64,000 nt of DNA, from the NCBI RefSeq assembly GCF_030687145.1, contig NZ_CP117460.1:1612001-1676000 (forward strand). Reading direction: 5' to 3'. Source of the stretch: Pseudomonas sp. FP1742 (lineage in GTDB: Bacteria > Pseudomonadota > Gammaproteobacteria > Pseudomonadales > Pseudomonadaceae). The translations under genes were made by a program, and so were the position numbers. The notes below the pieces were generated by a model. It was not told the origin of the DNA. It made no database searches and worked only from the letters and a program-made list of their open reading frames with translations. Positions 47,101 through 54,097 of the stretch are shown here, piece by piece. Within the stretch, counting starts at the first letter, position 1. Each line of letters begins with the position of its first letter.

Positions 47101-48273
47101 GATGAGGACCGCATCACCGTCAACCTCAAACAGGGCGAAACCCTCAACCTGGACCACAACCTGGCGGCCGGCCACATCACCATGGAGTACTCGGTCAATG
47201 GCGGCGCTTACATGGCTCTCGCCGATGGCCAGACCATCACCGCCACGGCGGACGGCACGTACCAGATCCACATCACCAACATAGACGACGGGGGACCTGG
47301 CAACAGCGGGAAGGGGGCGGAAAACTATCAACTGACCATGACCGTCAACTACGCCGGAGCCCAAGACTCCACGCCGGACTTCCACGGCACCTACACCGCC
47401 AGCGACAACCACGGCGGCAGCGACAGCGCGGCAGTCAACATCACCTACCAGGACGGCCACACCCTGACCGGCACCTCGGGCGATGACGTGTTGATCGCAG
47501 GCACCGGCAACAACGTCATCAACGCTGGCGACGGCAACGACGTGCTCACCGCAGGCTCAGGCAATAACGAGATGCATGGCGGCGCCGGCAACGATCTGCT
47601 GTTCAGCGGGCCGGGCAACGATTGGCTCGACGGCGGCACCGGCAACGACACCACCAGCTACGCCCATGCCACCGCCGGCGTCACTGTCGACCTCAGCCTG
47701 CTCACCGCGCAAAACACTGTTGGCGCAGGCACCGACACCCTGACCGGCATCGAAAACCTCACGGGCTCGAACTTCAACGACAGCCTCACGGGCGACAACA
47801 ACGGCAACATCATCAACGGCGGTCTGGGTAACGATGTGCTCAACGGCGGGGGCGGCGACGACTTCCTGATCGGCGGCCTGGGCGACAACACCCTCACTGG
47901 CGGCAGCGGTGCCGACACCTTCCAGTGGCTCAAAGGCAACAGCGGCCACGACGTCATCACCGACTTCACCCCGGGCACCGACAAACTCGACCTGTCGCAA
48001 CTGCTGCAAGGCGAGAACGGCACCGCGGCATCGCTGGATGACTACCTGCACTTCAAAGTCACCGGCAGCGGCGCGACCCTGGTCACCAGCATCGACGTCA
48101 GCGCCATGGCCGGCGCCACGCCGAACCAGACCATCGACCTGGCGGGGGTGAATTTGGCCAGTCACTACGGCGTCACGCCGGGGGCGGGTGGGGTGATTGC
48201 CGGCGGAGCGGACACTGCGACCATCATCAATGGCATGTTGAATGACCATTCGTTGAAGGTGGATACGGTGTGA
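41134..48273 (+). CDS. lapA: LapA/MapA-type giant repeat adhesin with retention module
   Basis: A 2379-residue type I secreted surface adhesin for biofilm attachment. N-terminal retention module (residues 1-100, IGIVSKVIGQVYAVAGDG then LVEGDRLFAGEQL) plugs the outer-membrane pore. TAAG at 115-118 is the expected LapG cleavage site. Then come 250-residue repeats (2.5 copies), 244-residue repeats (3 copies), a vWFA domain (about 1569-1760, MIDAS DVSGS at 1583-1587), RTX repeats (about 2110-2265, GGxGND type) and a C-terminal secretion signal. The start at 41134 has GGAGGA upstream. It is shorter than the ~5200-residue LapA of Pf0-1, so it may be the LapA or the MapA orthologue. Secretion genes are divergent; lapD and lapG lie downstream. 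Terminator at the end. Confidence 0.9.
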   Translation: MATLIGIVSKVIGQVYAVAGDGTRRNLVEGDRLFAGEQLVTGAEGAVAVHLQSGQELTLGRDSSLQMTAQLLAHQVPHVETTDAVTPSQAQLTDVEQLQKAIAAGADPTQTAEATAAGPGTTGAPGGALGGGHSFVLLEEVGGRVDPTIGFPTAGFNGIPEFPLERRDAAPDNGNNGIVTPFAANVPNNPVTLTGLSVAGGELTLNEANLADGSASNPGALTQHSTFTVSAPDGLTSLSIGGISVISGGVPIGFPQSITTQLGNTLTITGYNPATGVVSYSYTLVGNETHSAGDGTNNLSEQFTVVASDRNGDTATGSLDVNITDDVPRAIDDSNAHTASETLPTLTGSVLPNDIQGADRIATGPDSGPIIGGTFTGTFGTLVLNANGTYTYTLNTSDADFKALHGGGNGTENFVYTLTDADGDTSTATLVLNIHNNDDTVTLDGLNTEGGELTVNEKNLSDGSNPDASALTQSGTFTITALDGVQTLSVGGINVVVGGVSAGFPQSIVTPLGSTLTITGYDSTTGVVSYSYTLVDNETHPNANGANSLSEQFAVTVVDDNGTTANGSLDVNIVDDLPQAVDDSNAHTASETLLTLTGSVLPNDIQGADRIATGPDSGPIIGGTFTGTYGTLVLNANGTYTYTLNTSDADFNALHGGGNGTENFVYTLTDADGDTSTATLVLNIHNNDDPVTLDGLNVNGGELTVYEKNLSDGTSPNTAALTQSGTFTVTALDGLQTLTVGGIAVVTDGVAAGFPQSIVTPLGSTLTITGYDSATGVVSYSYTLVDNETHPNANGTNSITENLNVIATDVDGSTALGQINVNIVDDLPTANPDHASVAEGATVSGNVLGNDIGGADGPALGGAVVGVRAGSDTSTSAIGGLNTQINGTYGYLTLDANGDAVYHSNPNAVNGPGATDVFTYTVRDADGDESTTTITIDVANCTLVATIDTDVTVNEKALDLTKDGQDLAAGTVIGSEPGNTGETASGTLVGAVTGTSDTITYSLVGSATGTYGQILLNPDGSYTYTLTSPPTTTPHANDGANTLSESFTYQATDSLGNSVTSTIVINIVDDVPTAHADAVSVAEGGTVSGNVLGNDVLGADGPALGGAVVGVRAGSDTSTSAIGGLNTQINGAYGYLTLDANGNALYHSNPNSVSEPGATDVFTYTVRDGDGDESTTTITIDISNCSLVVAPDNDVTVYEKALDLTKDGQDLAAGTVIGSEPDNTGETASGTLVGSITGATGAITYALVGSATGTYGQILLNPDGSYTYTLTSAPTTTPHANDGPNTLSESFTYQATDSVGNSVTSTIVINIVDDVPTAHCDSVSVVEGATVSGNVLHNDVLGADGPALGGAVVGVRAGSDTSTSAIGGLNTQINGTYGYLTLDANGNAVYHSNPNSVGEAGATDVFTYTVRDADGDESTTTITVDVSNNCLVAATDTDVTVYEKALDLTQDGQDLAAGSVTGSEPGNTGETGSGTLAGSVTGATGAITYTLVGSATGTYGQILLNADGSYTYTLTSAPKTSPNANDGANTLNESFTYKATDALGNSTTGTLVVSIVDDVPHAVASDRSVPAVQIDSNLMLVIDVSGSMDDPSGVSGLSRLDLAKQAISALLDKYDNLGDVKVQIVTFSSSATDQTSIWVDVATAKSIIATLTAGGGTNYDAAVATMESAFDTSGKLTGAQNVGYFFSDGKPNEGDIGTADEIALKAFLDANGIKNYAIGLGSGVNNASLDPVAYDGSTHTDTNAVVVTDLNQLNSVLSGTVQGAPVTGSLLGEGGTFGADGGFIKTLTVDGTTYTYDPKANSNQGSLNFSGGANHGTFNTVDNTLSIATNNSGTLLVNLDTGEYTYTSQKTTAVQITENIGFTASDNDGDLTSSTLTVNVIPNSPPVAVDDHIITNVLSGSIVVPGELLLANDTDPNGDALTASPTTFNTGWTAKGADFTGTNTSFSFTGNNVQAVTIARSAFVANAAAMTAMLVVSGALGSVSTNNTNDEDRITVNLKQGETLNLDHNLAAGHITMEYSVNGGAYMALADGQTITATADGTYQIHITNIDDGGPGNSGKGAENYQLTMTVNYAGAQDSTPDFHGTYTASDNHGGSDSAAVNITYQDGHTLTGTSGDDVLIAGTGNNVINAGDGNDVLTAGSGNNEMHGGAGNDLLFSGPGNDWLDGGTGNDTTSYAHATAGVTVDLSLLTAQNTVGAGTDTLTGIENLTGSNFNDSLTGDNNGNIINGGLGNDVLNGGGGDDFLIGGLGDNTLTGGSGADTFQWLKGNSGHDVITDFTPGTDKLDLSQLLQGENGTAASLDDYLHFKVTGSGATLVTSIDVSAMAGATPNQTIDLAGVNLASHYGVTPGAGGVIAGGADTATIINGMLNDHSLKVDTV
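41703..43620 (+). repeat. Adhesin repeat family A, 750-base period, 2.5 copies
   Basis: Landmarks recur 750 bases apart: GTGCTGCC(C/T)AACGA at 42181 and 42931; GTGAC(T/C)CTCGATGGCCTGAAC at 42453 and 43203; the first unit begins near 41703. Each 250-residue unit is a pair of VCBS/cadherin-like beta domains ending in aspartate-rich linkers (VDDLP, HNNDD). The copies are nearly identical over long stretches. Confidence 0.9.
43624..45820 (+). repeat. Adhesin repeat family B, 732-base period, 3 copies
   Basis: GT(C)(A/T)(G/C)CGG(G/C)AA landmarks at 43660, 44392 and 45124 are each 732 bases apart (244 codons). The units share SAIGGLNTQING, GYLTLDANG and YTVRDADGDESTTTIT, and differ from family A. 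The small divergence between copies suggests recent amplification or gene conversion. Confidence 0.9.
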
Positions 48274-48287
48274 TCTGAAACGACAAA

Positions 48288-48327
48288 ACCCGCCATTCCC
48301 GGTGAAAAGGGATGGCGGGTTTTTTTG
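48288..48327 (+). terminator. Terminator of the adhesin gene
   Basis: ACCCGCCATtCCC (about 48288-48300) pairs with GGGATGGCGGGT (48309-48320) with one bulged T, followed by seven T. It lies 15 bases after the adhesin stop. Confidence 0.88.
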
Positions 48328-48372
48328 TTGTTTGAGGATTTATCTACCGGTCCTGTGCCCGGATACACCTCA

Positions 48373-48505
48373 TGTGGCGAGGGGGCTTGCCCCTGTTGGG
48401 CTGCGAAGCAGACCCAAAACCTGCAGTCACCGTCTGTCTGGCAAACCGCATGCACAGGTTCTACGACTGCTGCGCAGCCGAACGGGGGCAAGCCCCCTCG
48501 CCACA
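48373..48505. repeat. REPIN of the TGGCGAGGGGGCTTGCCCC type
   Basis: TGTGGCGAGGGGGCTTGCCCC at the left and the inverse GGGGGCAAGCCCCCTCGCCACA at the right, with further inverted sequence (GCTGCGAAGCAG / CTGCGCAGC) inside. It is a second REP class, found here only in the lap region (also 54902). Confidence 0.85.
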
Positions 48506-48515
48506 GGGGATCAGG

Positions 48516-48884
48516 TCATAGGGCCGGGTCGGCCTTCAGCTCCAGGCTATCCAGCGCCCGACTCACCGCCAGCTCCCCGAACATGATGAGCTGCGCGACG
48601 CCCAGTATCGTATTGCGCTGCGGCCCCTCCAGAAACCCGGCGCAGTCACTGGCGATCACCTTGGCCGAGGCAAAGGATTCGCAGGCGTTGGCCAGCAGTT
48701 CTTCGATGTTGATGTCCGGGGCGACGGTGTAAATCGTGCTCGGTTTGCGCGGGGGCTTGGGGTCGGACGGTTTGAGGTAGTAATCGAGGGCGCGCTCGGC
48801 GGCTTCGTTGAGTTTTTTGGAGTCCGGGGTTTCGTAGGGGGAAACGTCGTCGGTTTCAGGGGGATTGGGTGTGGCTTTGAACAT
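48516..48884 (-). CDS. DUF6124 family protein
   Basis: A 122-residue cytoplasmic protein. The opening MFKATPNPPETDDVSPYETP, SKKLNEAAERALDYYL and the C-terminal half (ELLANACESFASAKVIASDC, LGVAQLIMFGELAVSRALD) are the DUF6124 pattern, a family restricted to pseudomonads and of unknown function; the C-terminal helices resemble DUF3077. The start is supported by AAGGAG 7 bases upstream. Its 5' leader is unusual: a terminator-like hairpin about 150 bases upstream and a hairpin loop complementary to the ribosome-binding site, so expression is probably under RNA control. Confidence 0.85.
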   Translation of the reverse strand: MFKATPNPPETDDVSPYETPDSKKLNEAAERALDYYLKPSDPKPPRKPSTIYTVAPDINIEELLANACESFASAKVIASDCAGFLEGPQRNTILGVAQLIMFGELAVSRALDSLELKADPAL

Positions 48885-48990
48885 TGTGATGCTCCTTGAT
48901 TAGTGGAGCCGCCACGGTTCGCTGCGAAACGAAGGGAGGTGGCAGCTGTACGCAGGTTCGCAGACCGGGAATCAAGGAACCCGGCAGACC
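48885..48990 (-). promoter_or_regulatory. Leader hairpin whose loop is complementary to the DUF6124 ribosome-binding site
   Basis: On the minus strand CCGGG (48984-48980) and CCCGG (48969-48965) form a stem presenting the 10-base loop TTCCTTGATT (48979-48970). The ribosome-binding region AATCAAGGAG (48901-48892) pairs with the whole loop: nine Watson-Crick pairs and one G-U. Pairing would form a pseudoknot and hide the AAGGAG. About 70 bases separate the partners, and another hairpin (GCCAC / GTGGC) fills the space. Confidence 0.55.
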
Positions 48991-49035
48991 CTAAGATCTC
49001 CCGCGCACAGCCGCCATAACGCCATCCAGTAGACG

Positions 49036-49068
49036 AAAAAAGCGCCAACTGAAAGGGAACGGTGGCGC
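49036..49068 (-). terminator. Minus-strand terminator/attenuator upstream of the DUF6124 gene
   Basis: Read on the minus strand: GCGCCA (49068-49063), 15-base loop, TGGCGC (49047-49042), then six T. It lies 258 bases after the 889-residue gene and 152 bases before the DUF6124 start, so it either ends that transcript, attenuates DUF6124 or ends a small RNA. Confidence 0.6.
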
Positions 49069-49206
49069 AATGCGCCTTGATTGACCCGGGCTGCGAAACC
49101 CGATCGCTGATTCGTCAGCGACCCGGAAACAATAGAGCCCGCCCCCAAAAGCACACAAGCCGGCGGATTCTGGCGCAGTCGTAGGCAACGGCGCAAGGAT
49201 GTGTAG

Positions 49207-49262
49207 CCTGAGTGAGTGTCTGGAGATGTCTTTTAAACATCACTGTTTATTTCTCACTCAGG
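49207..49262. repeat. Perfect 10-bp inverted repeat with inner stem
   Basis: CCTGAGTGAG (49207-49216) and CTCACTCAGG (49253-49262) are exact inverses 36 bases apart; inside, GATGT / ACATC form a second stem around TTTTAA. It is part of the 441-base gene-free stretch 48885-49325, which also holds the terminator and leader listed separately. Confidence 0.65.
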
Positions 49263-49325
49263 TTTGGAAAGGCGGGGGGCGGGAACCCCTTGCTTCTTAG
49301 CGCAAGATTCACCGCCAGTTAAAAT

Positions 49326-51995
49326 TTATTTACGACGCATGTTGAAGTAATCGAAAGCTATTAAATCCATTATGGGTGTCGTGATTTCTATGCCCCAGAT
49401 GTAATTGTTGTAGGGGGTGGAGTATGTAACGAACTGCGCGTTGAAGTTGTTGGAAAGATACATGTGATTGAGCGTGTTGCCTGCTTTATCTAGGAAGTAA
49501 ACCGAGATGTTGTTGTGTTGGGCGAATCGGCACCAGAAACTGACATAGGAATAGCCCCAGTTGAATCTGATACGCATATGTTGCGCCGTGCCGCTAGCCT
49601 GCCAATGCATCTCCAGAATCTGCCCATAACATTGACCCGGCAATTGAGGGTAAGGGCCAGTCACGACATTTGCTAACGGTGTTATTCCCAAATACCCGTT
49701 CCCCGCCGGAAAAGTAATGGTCATGCTGTCTAGTGAGATACTTCCGCCGGGTGCTATGACTTGTGTAGGGCGGTGATCGAAGTTTTCCGACAATATCGGC
49801 TGTTTATTCCTGATGACATATTTTATGGACGTTGGGAATGTGATCGTTATGGGCTTTTGCCCCTTGACGTTGGCTTTGACTTCTACATGGAGGGTTGAAC
49901 CATCCTGCAGCAGTAACAGTTGCGCACGTGACAGTGTTCTGGTGAATCCATTTATCTCTTCCTCAAGTGTCAAGGAACCTTCTGTCACTACGGGAATAAC
50001 AAGGGGGCTTCCATTGTTTCCGGTTCCTATGACCTTTATGTCGATAAGATAATTTCCACCCCGAAGCGGCCATGAAGTTTTAGTGATGGTGGTATCACCG
50101 TCGAATTCATTGATATCCAAGGTCCGCGCACTATCAGCCTGATCGATGATGGGAGCTCCCAATCGAACATCACCGTCGACAATCGGCTTAATTTTCAGCG
50201 CCAGGGGTAACGATTCCCCAACTGATTTTCCGTCGCGAATCAACGTCCAATACAATTTTATTTCGCTATTCATGCGGGCCAAAAGAAATTCGGAGCTGAG
50301 TTTTAAATTGGCCCGTTTGTTGTCATTGATTCGCTGCTCAGAAAAGGGTTCGTCACCCGGCAGGGGACTCGCGTCTATAAATTGCGCTTTATCATTTGTC
50401 TTGGCAGTCGGATATTCGATTCGAACGGTAATTCCGTTCGGTACTTCCAGTAAATCGATGACCATGGTAGCCGGCGGTACGGGGAATGGCGGCCGCAATT
50501 CTTCAATCGCTTCCTCTCCAAACATTAACTGAAGTAGTTCCGAAAAGACCTCCATCTCCCCCGGATTTTTTATTGTGCATTGCACCGTCAAAGGCGTATC
50601 GGCATAAGGGGCGATGTACTTGTCTGACACCTCAAATATGATTGGCTGTGTCGGATCCTCGATAATGAGTTTGAAAATGAACAGGGCCTTGATCCCGTCT
50701 TTATCGGTAGTTTGCCAGTGAAGGGTAACGTTGGCGCCCTTTTTCAACGGCCAATAGTCAGCAACTTTTACCCTGGCCCTGCCAGTGTCGACCGGTAGTT
50801 TGTCGTCTACCAGCGGCTCAACTATAGCCAGACCCAGAGGCAAGGACTTGCCCCTGAAAGTGGCGTCGGCGGGTTTCGAAAGCTGGGTGTTGCCCCCTTT
50901 GGTCAATGTGTAGGACGCCCGTGCCGATCCCCTGATGAGATTACGTACCCACTCGTTTAGAACAGGGATTTTCACAGATCTGGTCGCGGCAGTCAGCGTC
51001 ACACGGAACGTGTGGCTGGCGGGATCGCCACCACTGGTGAGCGCTTCCAGGGTCAGTGCGATCTCATCATCTTGTGCAAATACACCGGTGACCAGTATCA
51101 CCATGGGATCGCCCATGAGCAGATCGTGATCTACCACATTGTCGGGATCGGCCTGTTCGAAAATCGGTGCGGTCAGCAGCACTATCCCGGGCTTGAAAAC
51201 CAGGATCAGCGAATCCGACCAGCCGCTCGAATTCTCCACGACATCGAACACCTCCCAGCGTACGATCACCGTAGAGGTGAGCGGCAGCTTGGCGAGCATT
51301 TCAGGTGTCAATTCAAAGATCACGTCACCCAACGCAGTGACGGTGGACTCAAGGAGCAGCGATCCAAAGGCAAGTACGACCACATCACCGATTCTCTGGT
51401 TGTAATACGCCAGCACGGTCACGAACATGCCTTCATCGACCACGGTTTTATCAATGACGGATTCCGAAGCAACGGGCAGCTTGAGGCCCTGGTTGAAGGG
51501 TTTACCGCCGTCTGTGTCCGGTTCACCCGGTGCCGGGTGTTTATAAAACAGCGGCACAGGTGTCGATTGTTCGGTGCCGTTTCCACTCACGCGCTTAACG
51601 TCGAACCAGAATTGCTTGTTCTCCGATAGCAGCGGCGCAAACCTGGCTTCCATGTCTTTGGCGGAAATATAGAAAGGAATGTTTTTCGCGTTGCCTTCGG
51701 CATCGAAGTGGGCTTCGGTGACGGAAAATTCAGCGACGGGAGCGTTTTTTGTTTCGATGTAAACCGTGATGTAGTCGCCGATGGCCATGTTCAGATAGGC
51801 CAGGATGTAAACCAGCAAACCGTCTCGGTCGCCGTGCACCATGTTGATGTTGATCCCCAGGGCACCGTCTTTCTGTGGCTTGTAGCCTGGCGGGAAGGGC
51901 GGCTCTACGGCCAGCAAGCCGATGCCGCGATCGGGCGGGAATACAACGACTTGTCCATTGGAGGCGAGGTCAGCGTTTGTCAGGGGGCTGTTCAT
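49326..51995 (-). CDS. 889-residue leaderless beta-rich protein, unknown function
   Basis: A large protein with no signal peptide and no transmembrane segment. Residues about 30-740 form several Ig-like beta modules of about 150-170 residues, each with the same theme (DYITVYIETKN, GDVVVLAFGSL, DEIALTLEALT, ANVTLHWQTTD, NGITVRIEYP). The last ~140 residues differ (from SENFDHRPTQVIAPGGSISL) and look like a jelly-roll/carbohydrate-binding tip (MRIRFNWGYSYVSFWCRFAQ). Similar multi-module hypothetical proteins are frequent in the P. fluorescens group. A good ribosome-binding site (AAGGAAGG) precedes the ATG. It sits between the adhesin and lapD, but its codon use and AT-richer text differ from the lap genes, so it may be an insertion. 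Confidence 0.7.
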   Translation of the reverse strand: MNSPLTNADLASNGQVVVFPPDRGIGLLAVEPPFPPGYKPQKDGALGININMVHGDRDGLLVYILAYLNMAIGDYITVYIETKNAPVAEFSVTEAHFDAEGNAKNIPFYISAKDMEARFAPLLSENKQFWFDVKRVSGNGTEQSTPVPLFYKHPAPGEPDTDGGKPFNQGLKLPVASESVIDKTVVDEGMFVTVLAYYNQRIGDVVVLAFGSLLLESTVTALGDVIFELTPEMLAKLPLTSTVIVRWEVFDVVENSSGWSDSLILVFKPGIVLLTAPIFEQADPDNVVDHDLLMGDPMVILVTGVFAQDDEIALTLEALTSGGDPASHTFRVTLTAATRSVKIPVLNEWVRNLIRGSARASYTLTKGGNTQLSKPADATFRGKSLPLGLAIVEPLVDDKLPVDTGRARVKVADYWPLKKGANVTLHWQTTDKDGIKALFIFKLIIEDPTQPIIFEVSDKYIAPYADTPLTVQCTIKNPGEMEVFSELLQLMFGEEAIEELRPPFPVPPATMVIDLLEVPNGITVRIEYPTAKTNDKAQFIDASPLPGDEPFSEQRINDNKRANLKLSSEFLLARMNSEIKLYWTLIRDGKSVGESLPLALKIKPIVDGDVRLGAPIIDQADSARTLDINEFDGDTTITKTSWPLRGGNYLIDIKVIGTGNNGSPLVIPVVTEGSLTLEEEINGFTRTLSRAQLLLLQDGSTLHVEVKANVKGQKPITITFPTSIKYVIRNKQPILSENFDHRPTQVIAPGGSISLDSMTITFPAGNGYLGITPLANVVTGPYPQLPGQCYGQILEMHWQASGTAQHMRIRFNWGYSYVSFWCRFAQHNNISVYFLDKAGNTLNHMYLSNNFNAQFVTYSTPYNNYIWGIEITTPIMDLIAFDYFNMRRK

Positions 51996-52134
51996 GAATA
52001 CGTACCTTCCTTAGAGGCGCCCGGCTTCCCGATTGGGCGGCACCGATACGGAAGGATTAGATAATCGGCGTGAGTGTTTGCCTACTGTCAGATCTGACAG
52101 GTGTACACGGATTTTAGACGAGTGGTCATACCCC

Positions 52135-54075
52135 TCACATAGGCTCCGGCGGCCCGATCAACCGCCCCATCACCCCAAACAACCCCAACTCCCGAATCAC
52201 CTCCAGTTCCCCTTTGGTCTCGACCATTTCCGCAATCAACGGCAGATCAATGCTGTTGGTCGCCCGGTATATCGCATCGATAAACAACCGCTTGTCACTC
52301 TGCTCATCGATACCCCGAATGTACGCCCCATCGATTTTCAAGTACGCCAACCCCAGCTGCGTCAGGTTGCCGATCTGGCTGAAGCTGCCGCCGAAATGCT
52401 GTAAACCGATGCGGTAACCGGTGTTGAGCAGGCTATGGCTCAGGCGTTGCAGTTCTTCGGGGGGCGGCAGTTGGCGTTCGTCGATTTCCAGGGTCAGCAG
52501 CGGCGCCAGTTCCGGCAGTGATTCGAGTATGTCGCAGATCAGTTTCAGCTGGGTCTGATCGCGCAGGGTGCTGCCGGACAGGCTCAGCGCGAGCGGCCAG
52601 CGGTTGGCGGCGAGGTATTCGAGGGAGGCTTCGAGCATCGCCAGATCGAACCGCGCCGACCAGCCGAGGCGTTCGATCCACGGCAGGAAATGCCCGGCGG
52701 CAATGGCCTCGCCTTGCGGATCGAGCAGGCGCGCGAGGACTTTGTGGTGCAGCACCTGGCTGGTGTCGGCGCATTGCACCACCGGTTGGAAATACAACTG
52801 CATCTTGCCTTCGCTCAGCGCGTTGTCGATCCAGTTGCGCCAGTCATGTTGGGAGTGGTTCGGCGCAGTATCGGTGTGGGCCAGATATGTCCACGGCCGC
52901 TCGGGGTGTTGCTGCGCCTGGGCCAGCGCTTGATCGAGGCGCAGCAGGACTTCGCTGGCCGGTTCGCCCGGGTGATAGGCGACCACGCCCAGATGCGCCA
53001 CGGGCATGCAGTCGCTGGCGCCGGTCAGGCGCAGGTTTTCCAGGGTGGCGCTGATTTCCGAGGCGAGGCGGGCCGCGCCGGTACTGTCCAGGCCCGGTGT
53101 CAGCAGGCTGAATTCGCCGCCACGATTGCGTGCCGCCAGCCAGGTACGCCGCTCCGGCAGTTGCGTCAGGCGCTTGAGCAACTCGCCGACGGCGCTGATC
53201 AGGGCATCGGTGCGCTGGCCACCCAGGCGTTGATTGAGACCGATCAGGTCGTTGATCCGCAGCATCAGCAAATGACCGTCGCGGCTTTGCTCGGAATCCA
53301 GTAATTGGTCGGCCAGTTGTTCATCCAGCAAGCGCCGGTTGGCCAGGCCCGTGAGGGTGTCCTGATAGGATTCGGAGCGCAGTTTTTCGCTGCGCGCGGC
53401 CTCTTCGGCGAACAGCGCTTTGAGTTTTTCGACCATCTGGTTCATGGCCAGCACCACGCGTTTGAGCTCCGGCGTGCGCGGCAGTTTCGGTAAACTGCGG
53501 AACTCGCGTTTGCTGATGGCTTCCGCCTGTTTGACCATGTTGTCGAGCGGCCGCAGCTGCCGGCGCAACAGCCAGCCACCGAACACGGCGCTGAGCAATC
53601 CGCAAATCAGCAGCCAGATCAGGCTGCCGAGGGAGCTGTCCCAGAGTTTGGCCAGGGCGAACTGCGGGTTGCTCAGCACTTCGACCCGTGCCGTCTGGTC
53701 CCAGCCACGGGTGACCAGCGCATCGCCGCCTTGTGGGCGCAGGTTCACCAGGCTGACGAACCAGCCGGGAACACCCTCGATTTGCGCTGGTACGCTGCGC
53801 TCCACCAGCACTTGTTCGGTCTCGATGTTGATGACCCGGATGCTGCTGAAATAGCCGCTGTCGAAAATAGAACTGACCATCAATTCGATCATTGCCGGGT
53901 CGTCGATCTGTGCGGTCAACGACAGGCCCAGCGCCGTGGCGGCATCCTGGGCGTGGGAGCGCAACTGGCTGAGCATCTGTTCCCGAGAGCTTTCCAGGCT
54001 GACAAAAAAACTGCCGCTGAAGGCCACCAGCAAGAACAGGCAAATGGCCAGAAACAACTGTTTGCGCAGTGACAT
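52135..54075 (-). CDS. lapD: c-di-GMP receptor LapD
   Basis: A 646-residue inner-membrane receptor. Transmembrane helix 1 (residues 6-26), periplasmic LapG-binding output domain (about 27-150), helix 2 (about 151-170), HAMP (about 171-225), degenerate GGDEF (RGGEF at 318-322, no active site) and degenerate EAL (KVLAR at 445-449 in place of EALAR). The enzyme activity is lost but c-di-GMP binding is kept in this family. With c-di-GMP bound, the periplasmic domain sequesters the protease LapG so the adhesin stays on the surface. It is 22 bases after lapG in the same operon. Confidence 0.93.
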   Translation of the reverse strand: MSLRKQLFLAICLFLLVAFSGSFFVSLESSREQMLSQLRSHAQDAATALGLSLTAQIDDPAMIELMVSSIFDSGYFSSIRVINIETEQVLVERSVPAQIEGVPGWFVSLVNLRPQGGDALVTRGWDQTARVEVLSNPQFALAKLWDSSLGSLIWLLICGLLSAVFGGWLLRRQLRPLDNMVKQAEAISKREFRSLPKLPRTPELKRVVLAMNQMVEKLKALFAEEAARSEKLRSESYQDTLTGLANRRLLDEQLADQLLDSEQSRDGHLLMLRINDLIGLNQRLGGQRTDALISAVGELLKRLTQLPERRTWLAARNRGGEFSLLTPGLDSTGAARLASEISATLENLRLTGASDCMPVAHLGVVAYHPGEPASEVLLRLDQALAQAQQHPERPWTYLAHTDTAPNHSQHDWRNWIDNALSEGKMQLYFQPVVQCADTSQVLHHKVLARLLDPQGEAIAAGHFLPWIERLGWSARFDLAMLEASLEYLAANRWPLALSLSGSTLRDQTQLKLICDILESLPELAPLLTLEIDERQLPPPEELQRLSHSLLNTGYRIGLQHFGGSFSQIGNLTQLGLAYLKIDGAYIRGIDEQSDKRLFIDAIYRATNSIDLPLIAEMVETKGELEVIRELGLFGVMGRLIGPPEPM

Positions 54076-54097
54076 AAAACGCTCCTTGCTGTGGCGG

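Noticed and set aside
49326..51995. The 889-residue protein as a second Lap adhesin
   Set aside because: It lacks a retention module, RTX repeats and a type I secretion signal.
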